Positions 55,788 through 64,000 of a DNA stretch of 64,000 nt are shown piece after piece. Position 1 is the first letter of the stretch, and each line of letters starts with the position of its first letter. This stretch comes from Escallonia rubra (taxonomy: Eukaryota; Streptophyta; Magnoliopsida; Escalloniales; Escalloniaceae): contig JAVXUO010001523.1 of assembly GCA_033065855.1 (NCBI GenBank), positions 1-64,000 on the forward strand. Reading direction: 5' to 3'. Both the position numbers and the translations under genes were made by a program. The notes below the pieces were generated by a model. That model did no database searches. It had not been told where the DNA came from and saw nothing but the letters and a program-made list of their open reading frames with translations.

Positions 55788-58050
55788 ATTTTTTTTTATT
55801 TATTTATAAAAGGGGTAAGAACCCTACCACTAATAGAGAAAACATAGTACATGACCACGCGAGTAATACCATCATACAACATAAGTGAAACTAGCAACAG
55901 TAAATACATGACACCTATACACAGCCCATAATCTGGGGACCACCCCAGCCCAGCATACAAATCTACAGAGGCCAAAAAGTGACACCTCTACTCGAGGTCG
56001 CAAAATAGCCTGATCCGAGAATGCAGTCCAGTCGGTGGAGACCAGCAGGCAACACCGGCCTGCAAAACAAGCTAATCTTCGAGCATAGGCCAAAAGCACC
56101 TTACTCCCCCTGCTGATAGAACACCAATGTACACCCTCCAACCTGTAAAACAAATCAAAAAGGACGAGGGAACTCGTTGTAGAGAAGTCAACCTTCCTCG
56201 ACAACTGTGCCATCAAAAATAAATCATTAGTAACCAACTGGATGTCTAAAAAATCATGAGCCAAAGCCCAGAATATAGTATAAGTGAGAGCAATGACAAT
56301 AGCAAGCGAACTATCAATACAATAAACAGAACGAGCAAATAAAGCCACCCGAGACCCTGTATGATCTACAGCTTCCATACCAATACCCACACATAATCGA
56401 TCAGCCTTCCAAACCTTACTAAATCGAAATGCAACAGGCCTAACACGCGGACCAATCAATATGCAGGAGTAAAGAAGTATGTTGCTGTCAACAGTCCTGT
56501 CGGGTCGATTACCTTGACCAGTCACAACAGCGCTAGGTGACACAAACGACTGGGGAACCTTTGTACTCCCTCCGTCCCTTTTTAAGTGACTCATTTTATT
56601 TTGCACGTAGATTAAGAATTTAGGTTATATATTAGGTCTTTCCCATTTTACCCTTTAGAAAGAGGGGGGAAGAGAGTGGGCCATGAGAGAGAAATTTGGT
56701 TGGTAGAGTATTAAATGTGGTGAGAGAAATATAATAAAAAAGTGTAAAGTGGTGGGCCATGAGAGAGAAAATGAGTTGGTAGAGAATTAAATGTGGTGAG
56801 AGAAATAGAATAAAAAAAATGATAGAAAGGGTAAATGTGTAAAAATACCTAAAGAATCTTTCCTAATTTGGAAGTGATCACTTATTGTGGGACGGCCCAA
56901 AAAGGAAATATGATCACTTAAAAAGGGACGGAGGGAGTATTTGTCAAGGCCGAACAATGTGATTGCCACAGACTATGAATATGACCAAGGACACTCAGCG
57001 GGCAAAAGGGGGACTCGCGGAACACTAGATGGTTGCGTGCAATCCAAATGTACCAGAGGGTATATGCAACGATATTGAAGGTGTGGGAATGATACTCTAA
57101 AGATCTCAAAGGCTTAAGAATCCAAATAACAAGTCAGGGTGAGAGAGAGCTTTGCTAAGCATCCATTCACAAGCCAAGTTATCCCGCAAACCAAACAAGT
57201 CGTACCGCCTCACATTGTAGGAACAAATGTGAGGCCGATTCGCACTACTGAAGACATAATGGGCATACTGCAACATTGGTAAGGTTTCTACGATGCAAAG
57301 CTAACCGAGTAGGAAGGCGATTCCAAAGACATTGCCACAGGGAAACCAAAAGCTTATGCAGAAGATTCAGTTTCCACATACGGTGCCAGACAAGCATTGG
57401 ATTATGTGGAAGAATAAGGTGTTGCTTAGCATCCATTGCCAGAATATGATAAGTAGACCGGACAATGAATTCACTATGCGCCTCAGGTGCCAAATACCAT
57501 TGCTCAGGGTATCCTAGCCGTGACAGTTATAAGCCTCTAATGGCCCGGACCATTGGCCCTTGCAAGTACCCTCCTAACTTTGCACGCAACCATCCCTGAC
57601 ACTGATCAAGGAAGTCTGATACTAACCAGTGTCGCGTGAATGCTGATCAGAGATGGCCAATCAATTGGGCAGAATAGCCCGGGATCCAATTAGTGTCCCA
57701 AATATTAAAAGAGGATGTAATGGTGACCTGACGCCATAACCCTTTCAAGAGTAAGTCCCTTCCAAATAGAATACTTAACCAATAGTATGAAGAGTTTCCC
57801 TCGACCTTACAGTGGAGAAAATTTGAATGCCGACAATACTTCCCTAATAAGACACGACTCACCAAGCTCTCCGACTCCCATAGCATTCGTGCCCCTATTT
57901 TGGCAAGAAGTGCTTGATTCATCCATTGAATCTAGCACAAGCCCAACCCCCCTTCATGTAGGGCCTGGCATATAGTGATTCCAACTTATCCAGTGTAGGT
58001 GGCCAGCACTATTTAAGCCAGACCAAAAAAAGTCCGTAAAAGTAGAGTGT
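55788..58050 (-). mobile_element. 5'-truncated LINE fragment, split by a Stowaway MITE
   Basis: Minus-strand pieces, 5' to 3': MNQALLAKIGARMLWE (57920); a FNIWDTNWIPG block (57700); a zf-RVT region with WNRLPTRLALHRRNL and CPLCLQ (57330-57245); VAYTLWYIWIARNHLVF (57060); after the MITE, an RNase H of the plant LINE type with DHTGSRVALFARSVYCIDSS, LVTNDLFLMAQLSRKVDFST and EGVHWCSISRGSKVL (56390-56090). The T-rich tract at 55788-55806 is the inverse of an A-rich tail. No target duplication was found. Coding is broken. Confidence 0.85.
56566..56937. mobile_element. Stowaway MITE (Tc1/mariner)
   Basis: The ends are 'ctccctccgtccctttttaa' and its inverse, the canonical Stowaway TIR. TA target duplications lie at 56564-56565 and 56938-56939. 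The interior includes two near-copies of 'gtagagtattaaatgtggtgagagaaata' (about 56703 and 56778; unit about 75 bp). It is inserted in the LINE fragment, between its RNase H and zf-RVT segments. Confidence 0.95.
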
Positions 58051-58330
58051 ACCTGTAACACCCCGAACACCGAAACCTTGATATTACCTAGCTGTTAATT
58101 TATTTTAGAGCGACGACTTTTATACGCAAGATTTAGCGTAGATTTTCATGAGCGAAAGTTTATCGGTAACCTTTAGCGACAAAAATTTTGAAAACTGTAA
58201 ATTATAATTTAAATGTGCAATTATAAGTGATATTGATTGAGGTACTTAGTGACAATTTAAATGTGCAATTATAATTTAAATGTGCAATTATAAGTAAATT
58301 TTTGTTCACAACCACCCTGTAGTTTTCCAA
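58051..58330. repeat. Chromovirus-LTR-like edge and short tandem repeat
   Basis: The sequence starts 'tgtaacaccccgaacaccgaaacc', resembling the tgtaac(g/a)ccccg LTR edges elsewhere in the window. Near 58205-58290, 'aatttaaatgtgcaattata' occurs three times. Confidence 0.45.
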
Positions 58331-60024
58331 CGAAACAGCCTAAGCTCACTGGAATTAAACTTCCCCACTTATCAGGGTTGTTTGTGCCATAGTAGCTAAA
58401 TGGAGTTGGGCTGGTGAAATTCTTGTTTTTTTTCCACAACCTTTTGGCGTACTAAAACCAATCTGCATCACAAAACAAATACCAATGTAGCAGTTTTTTT
58501 AATTGCTTTGGATGTATATAACTGTCTACTAATGCACTGCGGCATTATCAGTCACCAAGATTTTAAACTGCAACAGGAAATAGAGAGAGAAGGTGGGAAA
58601 GTGAAATATATACCATTAAAGAAGGGATATCATCTCCATCTTTCAACACTGACCAGTGATGAAAATCATCTATTCGCACCATAGGAGGACTGGTATGTAG
58701 CAGTGATAGATTCTAGCTTTCGGAGGTATTGTCAAGTAAAGCTCATTGAGCTGAAACATTTTACATAACCGCAGTCAATAGTTTAACCACATGTCAATGG
58801 ACTCAGCTACCATCTCCGAGCCTAGACCCAATTTGCCTATAAGGGGCCTGAGCGTATGAACTCAAATAGGTCCTGCATAGAAAAAAACTTCGGCAGATGT
58901 TGTTGAAAAAATTGAATTTAATAGACCAAAAATTGTATGGGGATATATAGAATGGTCTTCCATCCATAAGCATCTGGTGCCTACTCAGCAATTGTAACAA
59001 CAAACACATGGATTTCACATATAAACAATCGCATAATTGATATATGTTAATGGTTGAAATTCAATAGTTGTGGTGGTATACATAGATAACATGCATATAT
59101 AACTCTCAATGACTTAAGAAAGAAGAGGGCAGATTATGAGCTTGCAAATTAATGGGCAAGCTATCACGTACAACACTAAAAGTAGTAAAATTCTAAACTA
59201 AATGTGTTCTTAGTCACCTACATATTTCCAAAAACTCATAATCAGATTTTTTAGGTACCAACAAAATGAATTTGTCTCAAATGCTAGAACCATTAGATTT
59301 TATAGTGAACAAATTGTCAAATCGAAACACAAAGACAAATACAATGACTGAAAAAGAGGGAAAGATAAAAATGCAGACATGATTAGAGGCATTAAAAAGA
59401 GAGAGAGAGAACATATAACAAACTAAGAACCTAAATTGATGCCAAAACCAATCTAATAATCCCAGAGAAAAATTTTCAAGGAAATTATCAAATTAGAGAC
59501 ACAGAGATGAAGAAAGTAAAATTCTGAGACCTTAACTTATCTGAGGTGGTAGATCGAGTCGGTGGTAGATGAAATCTGAAAATTAAAGCCCTAACTAAGC
59601 TCAGTGATAGAGGCGACGTGGTAGATCGAGATCGGTGGTAGATGACATCTGAAAATCAAAGCCCTAACTAAGCTCAGTGATGGAGGCGACATGGTAGATC
59701 GAGATCGGCGGTGACCTGGTAGAGAAAGATCAAAAGATTCTTCCAAAATTGATCGGGAGGAGCAAGAAAATGAAAGACAAGGAGAAGTGAAACCTGATGG
59801 ATAGTTACGGCGGTGACGGGCGGGGCTGGAGCATGTGAACAGATGCGAAGAGATCAAATTTGAGATTTCAACTCAGGATATCAAGATATAAAAAGCTCAT
59901 TTTACTCTAATTTGGTTTATAAGACGACGGTAGTGCTTCTACCGTTGGTACACATGCACATAAACTGACGGTGCCGAGAGCACCGTGGGCATATTCGTGG
60001 GGACATCTCATAGTTGTTGTAGTG
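58331..60024 (-). mobile_element. CACTA (EnSpm) element end and adjoining sequence
   Basis: The right edge at 60024 is the inverse of 'cactacaacaactatgag', a CACTA-superfamily terminus. Just inside lie hairpins 'acggtgccgagagcaccgt' (about 59962-59980) and 'acggtagtgcttctaccgt' (about 59925-59943), typical subterminal repeats. No opposite CACTA end is found in the window, so this is one end of a truncated element, and the left limit given here is arbitrary. No transposase was recognised. A minus ORF (58803-59018) matches nothing known. Confidence 0.65.
59545..59710. repeat. 73-bp tandem repeat
   Basis: 'tggtagatcgag' starts near 59546, 59619 and 59692, with intervening 'aaagccctaactaagctcag' blocks. 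There are two full units and a partial third, inside the CACTA-derived segment. Confidence 0.9.
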
Positions 60025-60496
60025 AACATAACCATTGCCCTTCCTCAAAAGCTGATCAGCAGCTTTTTTCTTTGAAATAAAAAAAAATTATTAACGATGA
60101 ATAGGACATGTGGTTGAGGAAGGAGATAGTGTTGGTGGATGCAGAAGAGACAGCAGCGACAGCGACAGCGACAATGACGGTGGAAGAAGACGGCGGCAGC
60201 GGTGGTGGTGGAATAAGACAGCAGCGACAGTGATGATCAGGGTCATTTCTTGATGGCAGTAATAGTGATTAGCATCGTTGGGGTCACCGATAATGGTGAT
60301 CAGCATTGTCGGTGTTGGTTGCAATGGTGATCGGGGTCGGCGGTGTTAGCAACAATGGTGATTAGAGCTCGGAGCTTGGGGGGGGGGGGGGAGGGAGAAA
60401 GAGAGATCAAAAAGGAAATATGGTCAATTTATTTAGGACATAAGGAATAATTTTTAAGAGTTAAAAAATAAAAAGTGTTAATGACAAAATTATCTC
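60025..60496. other. Spacer with gac/gcagcg trinucleotide-rich patch and poly-G
   Basis: The repeated 'cagcgacagcgacagcgaca' zone near 60151 and 'gtggtggtgg' near 60203 are low complexity. A run of about 13 G lies at 60379-60391. No gene is supported. Confidence 0.5.
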
Positions 60497-61756
60497 CTGA
60501 GGTTTACACGTATTTGCACTTCGCTTCCCGTGTTTACAACTTTGGCAATAGTGTTCCTTGATGTTGACAAAATCATTGCAAACAACTCCAAAAGTGGATG
60601 GTCATTAAAATTCTGGCGTTAAGTCCGCATGTGCACAGCACATGCCATCTTGGCATGGGTATTAATGTCATTTACAGATTTCTCTCGCACAAAGCAGAAA
60701 TTGAATTAATGTCATTAAACCTCAGAGGACAATTTTGTTCTTTTGTCATTAACCCTTGATTGTGAAATCAGTTGTTTTCGTTGAAATTCCGTCATATTTG
60801 CTCGAATTGAAGCTAGGAGACTGCCACCGTGCTTGCAAATTCCCCAAGAAAGTCTTCGCGGGGATTTTGGTGCGAACCCTGACGAAAAAAGTATGGGATT
60901 TACAGACCCACCATTTTTTACAGATCCACCGCCTTTTGGGTTTCGTGGTCTTAGGAGAAGCAGGGAAGCGGTGGTAGTATGCGGATGGTGTTCGGTAGGA
61001 GAATGCCGAAGAGTCAATCACACCTTTGCGGCTCCTCATCGACGAGTGACCACCTCCATGGTTCGTCAGTGATGGTTTCAACTATGGGGACGCTAGAGAT
61101 GGTGGTGGTGTTAATCTCTATTTTTCTTATTTTTTCAGATCTGTAGCCTAGGGGATGGGCTAGCGATGTCATCGGGAATTTTGAGACTTGCAGTAGGTGG
61201 GTCTTTGGTACACAGTGTGGCGGGGTGGCCAAGGTGAACACATCAACGGCACAGTGCTGGTACAGTCTCATATTGAAGGCTATGTACCATGCTTTCCAAT
61301 CTGCACATGCTTGACAAGCGGTTTTTTTTTTGTGCATCTATTTGAGCACAGATTCTTGCGAATCTTCCATGGCGGATTTGAGGTTCATTTACCTTCATTT
61401 TTGAGTTTGAGATCTGTTGACTTTCTTTATTATGCCGTTGCGGGACAAATTAATTGCAGTCGGAGGAAAGCTCGCCATAGGGTGTGGCAATGGGGGTTTA
61501 GGGTTCTAGGAGAGCAAGAGAGAGAAGAGAGATAGGAGAGCAATGTGGGTTTAGGGTTTTCAGAAGGTTTTGGTAAGGGAATTGATTAATTTGTCCATGC
61601 CAAAACGGCATGTGTTGTGCACATGCGGACTTTACGCCCGAATTTCAATAGCCATCTACTTTTGGAATTGTTTGTAATGGTTTTGTCAACCTCAATGAAC
61701 ACTATTATCAAAGTTGTAAACACGAGGAGCGAATTGCAAATACATGTTAATCTCAG
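60497..61756. mobile_element. MULE-like element with about 165-bp TIRs
   Basis: Left arm 60497-60663 and right arm 61600-61756 are inverted copies sharing 'cgtgtttacaactttg', 'aatagtgttc', 'ttgacaaaa', 'ccaaaagt(g/a)gatgg' and 'aagtccgcatgtgcaca(g/a)cacatgcc'. The very long TIRs and 1.26-kb length suggest a non-autonomous MULE, but no 9-bp duplication could be fixed because the outermost bases have diverged. The interior (60750-61560) resembles gene-derived sequence in composition, but no product was recognised. Confidence 0.75.
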
Positions 61757-63160
61757 AATACACTATTAACCAAAAGAAAAAATATTTCATGCCCTGTATT
61801 TGGTGCTAGTTTTGGTCTCATCTTACTCATGATTCGTATATATTTGATTTAAAATTCAATACCTTATTCGATTCAATATTTATAATTATGCTGAAAACAG
61901 AGGTCTTGATTTCCTCCAAAATGAAAGAGGTAAAAATTGCCACTATTTATTGGACAGGCAATCTTGAGCGAATATTCGCTTGTCGTTGCGATACGGGTGG
62001 AATCTTCTGCTCCGGTACTAGCTTGGGCTACGAAGTTGTGACGGATCTTTGACTCATCTTCGAACAATTCTCCGGTGGAGTCAACTCGACCGCGCATCCG
62101 ATTACAGGCTCCGCGGGCTTTAGTGGTTTAAGCCTGGAATAAGATCCATGTGCTGATTTGAAGTCATGAGGGGTTCCTCTAATTTGAAGTCAAACTTTGT
62201 GCATGGCACGTGATAATCCAAGCAGGAGTAACTTTTGACGTCTAGCCTCAGTACGCGTGGCACATGCCCATTCAATTTGAACCAAAAAGGAGTCGACATA
62301 TGATGATGAGGACTGAGGAGACCAAACCTAGAGGGCAGATGCAAAATTTCCCCTCCTGGGCTCCAATTTCCTTTTGGCACACACTTCATCTCTCTGCTCG
62401 ACTTTAATTGTGGTGATTCAGTTGGTGAGAGGTGTCGTACACCTCACCCGTGGGCGTAAAACAGTTGTCTCCCCTGACCCAAATGAGTTGGCTCTGTATA
62501 AAGCTGCTCAGCCTAACTACTCCTCCATACCCATTAGCCTACTACTACCCCCCCCCCCCGCTCCCCTATGTGCCTGCTGTGTGCACATATCTCTCCGCTC
62601 TCTCTCCCCCTCTGTGTCTCTGCATTTGATGTTGTTTGGAAAGTATCTGCAGAGCGAGGACGCAACTGATGACGGGGTTGAGTAACTTTGCACAGTCCAT
62701 GATTGCCATTTTCACGTGCTCCTGTTTCTTCTCGATTCCCGAGCTCTTCGATCGTTTCACTCAAGATTTTAGCGTGTAGTTCATGGGAAACGTTGAAGAT
62801 GGCGCATTTTGTTTTTTTTTTTATTAGCGCTAGCAAGCGTGCGGGCTTTCTACCGAGTTCATGCATGTTGTTGCACGGGGTCCAATATGTATTCCCCACC
62901 AAGAAAACTAGGGCCAAATTGAAGCCGGAAGTTATAACCTTTTTATTAACGTTTTTAGGAGTAAGATATTGCTCGCTTCAATCTTGACATAATAATATTA
63001 TGGTACTACAGCTTATATAAAAAATAAAAAATAAAATACCATAGAACACTGCTTTTGTAATAGTCATCATTGTTTTTAAAAAAATATGACAGTTGAATAT
63101 TCGTCACATTTGTTTAAATAAGTTCCTAAACATGTACTTTAAACAAGACACTAACATATA
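61757..63160. other. Intergenic spacer, no supported gene
   Basis: A pyrimidine-rich stretch with a C-run (62547-62560) follows a TATA-like 'ctgtataaagctg' at 62494-62506 and 'ctctccgctctctctccccc' near 62590. This is promoter and 5'-UTR-like in look, but the only ORF after it (about 18 codons from 62628) is too short to support a gene. Confidence 0.4.
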
Positions 63161-63686
63161 GGGGCCGTTTGACATAATTTTTTTTTTCTCTTTTTTTTTT
63201 TCAGTTTTAAAAATTGAAAAATTTTGGAGCGTTTGGTAACTAATTTTTTTTTCAATTTAAAAAATCACTTTTTAAATTGTAAAATTAAAAAAAAAAAAAA
63301 AAAAGGAAAAAGCTCTTTTTTTTTCACTTAATTTTTTTTTTTTTTGAGATTTCCACCACAACGCACCCACCGCCGGTAGCCACCGGAGGCCACCTTCGGC
63401 AGCCACTGCCCAGCGCCGCCCGACAGCCACCTCCGGCCGCCAGCAGCCACTACCGGCGACTGCCACGACAACCGCCGGCCACCTCCACCGTCGACTACCG
63501 CTATGCCCCACCACCGCCACCGCAAACCACCACAAAAAAAGTCAAAATAAAAAAGGTTACCAAACACAAAAAAAAAAAAAAAAACTCAAAAAAAAAGGGT
63601 TATCAACACTCACTTGTTTTTGTAAAAAAAATATTTAAGCTGCTCTTTAAAAACTGAAAACAAAAAAAAAATTGTCAAACAGACCC
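63161..63686. mobile_element. TIR element with GC-rich minisatellite core, copy 2 (inverted)
   Basis: Inverted relative to 11130-11831. The ends are 'ggggccgtttgacataa' and the inverse of 'gggtctgtttgacaatt', with shared T/A tracts, 'ttcagtttttaaagagcagc' inverted near 63630-63655, and a 'gttaccaaac' block. The ccggaggccacc/gccggtagccacc core (63360-63530) is shorter than in copy 1. No transposase. Confidence 0.78.
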
Positions 63687-63796
63687 TATACTGCTAATCA
63701 TGAAAAAGTGACTTGTTACCATTAGGCAAATCCATAAGAAGAACTTGAGGACCTTTATCTTAAGACAAATGAAGAGAGAAGATAATCCCATTGGCT

Positions 63797-64000
63797 CCGG
63801 TCACGGAGGGAGTGGGGGGCACCGGTGGGCCGGTGCCCACCTACTTCTCCAGAATTTTTGCGCTTTAAAATATTTTATCTCTAATGGTAAAAATGTCCAC
63901 CTAAAAATTTTAAAAATACTTAAAGAAGATATATTTGTAGTCATTTTACATGTTAATGTATCTAAAAATTACAAAGATGGTTAAAAAAGATATCATTTTA
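63797..64000. mobile_element. Partial hAT element (same family as the intron-7 copy), cut by window end
   Basis: 'cacggagggagtgg', 'ggtgcccacctacttctcca' and the following A/T-rich stretch match, in reverse complement, 22500-22717 of the intronic hAT element ('acattaacatgtaaaatga', 'aatttttaggtggaca', 'ggtgcccacctgtcccacc'). The other end lies outside the window. Confidence 0.75.

Noticed and set aside
55872-56606. 244-codon minus-strand ORF as a host gene
   Set aside because: Its recognisable part is a plant LINE RNase H and it starts inside a Stowaway MITE.
62494-62700. Promoter plus start of an SPX-like gene (short FGKYLQ peptide after a pyrimidine-rich leader)
   Set aside because: Only six residues resemble the SPX start and the frame stops after about 18 codons. 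No downstream exon was recognised.
1-64000. tRNA, rRNA or small structured RNA genes
   Set aside because: No cloverleaf with A/B boxes or rRNA core sequence was recognised by eye. A covariance-model scan would be needed to exclude small ones.

Overview
This window is plant nuclear DNA, most likely from a eudicot with a large, repeat-rich genome. The evidence is one ordinary intron-rich chloroplast-protein gene embedded in layers of plant-type transposable elements: Ty3/gypsy Tat-like and chromovirus elements, Ty1/copia, plant L1-type LINEs with a C-terminal RNase H, hAT, Mutator-like (MULE), CACTA, PIF/Harbinger and Stowaway. No bacterial or organellar gene organisation, CRISPR array, rRNA or tRNA was recognised. 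I cannot name the species.

The only gene I would call functional is at 13252-24169 (+). It has ten exons encoding a 326-residue, AAA-less FtsH-type (M41-like) chloroplast membrane metalloprotease with HEAAH and GQSADL motifs. All nine introns are GT-AG, all splice phases agree, and the spliced frame has no stop. Intron 1 carries a 188-bp triplication. Intron 7 carries a hAT element (perfect 8-bp target duplication) that itself contains a MULE (perfect 9-bp duplication).

Layout. 1-5.6 kb: gypsy LTR debris with a 60-bp minisatellite, then a plant-mobile-domain-like relic. 5.6-8.6 kb: two MULE-like elements side by side in a (TA)n tract, the first with an F-box gene fragment and a symmetrical array of hairpins, then a clean PIF-type MITE. 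8.9-11.8 kb: gypsy gag-like (DUF7745-like) relic, LTR fragment, and a terminal-inverted-repeat element with a GC-rich minisatellite core (second copy, inverted, at 63.2 kb). 13.2-24.2 kb: the gene. 24.7-26.1 kb: decayed gypsy integrase (-). 28-39.8 kb: a dead Tat-like gypsy element (+) whose integrase is split by a 1.25-kb solo LTR and whose 3' region holds a deleted chromovirus, which in turn holds a copia solo LTR. 41.7-53.75 kb: a 12-kb hAT element with a broken transposase, containing a 5'-truncated LINE and a MULE; the MULE carries a cyclin-D3-like exon and a full-length LINE with an 18-bp target duplication. 53.8-55.2 kb: another MULE with a perfect 9-bp duplication and a fragment resembling a PHO2/UBC24-class E2 gene. 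55.8-58.05 kb: LINE 3' fragment split by a Stowaway MITE. 58-64 kb: CACTA end, a long-TIR MULE-like element, the second minisatellite element and a partial hAT copy.

The most interesting signal is the series of gene-capturing Pack-MULEs: three unrelated regulatory genes (F-box, cyclin D, PHO2-like E2) have left exon pieces inside three separate MULEs, all antisense to the plus strand. Next is the Russian-doll record of insertions, in which most boundaries can be fixed from target duplications. Element calls made from terminal repeats plus target duplications are strong. Family names of heavily decayed relics are less certain.
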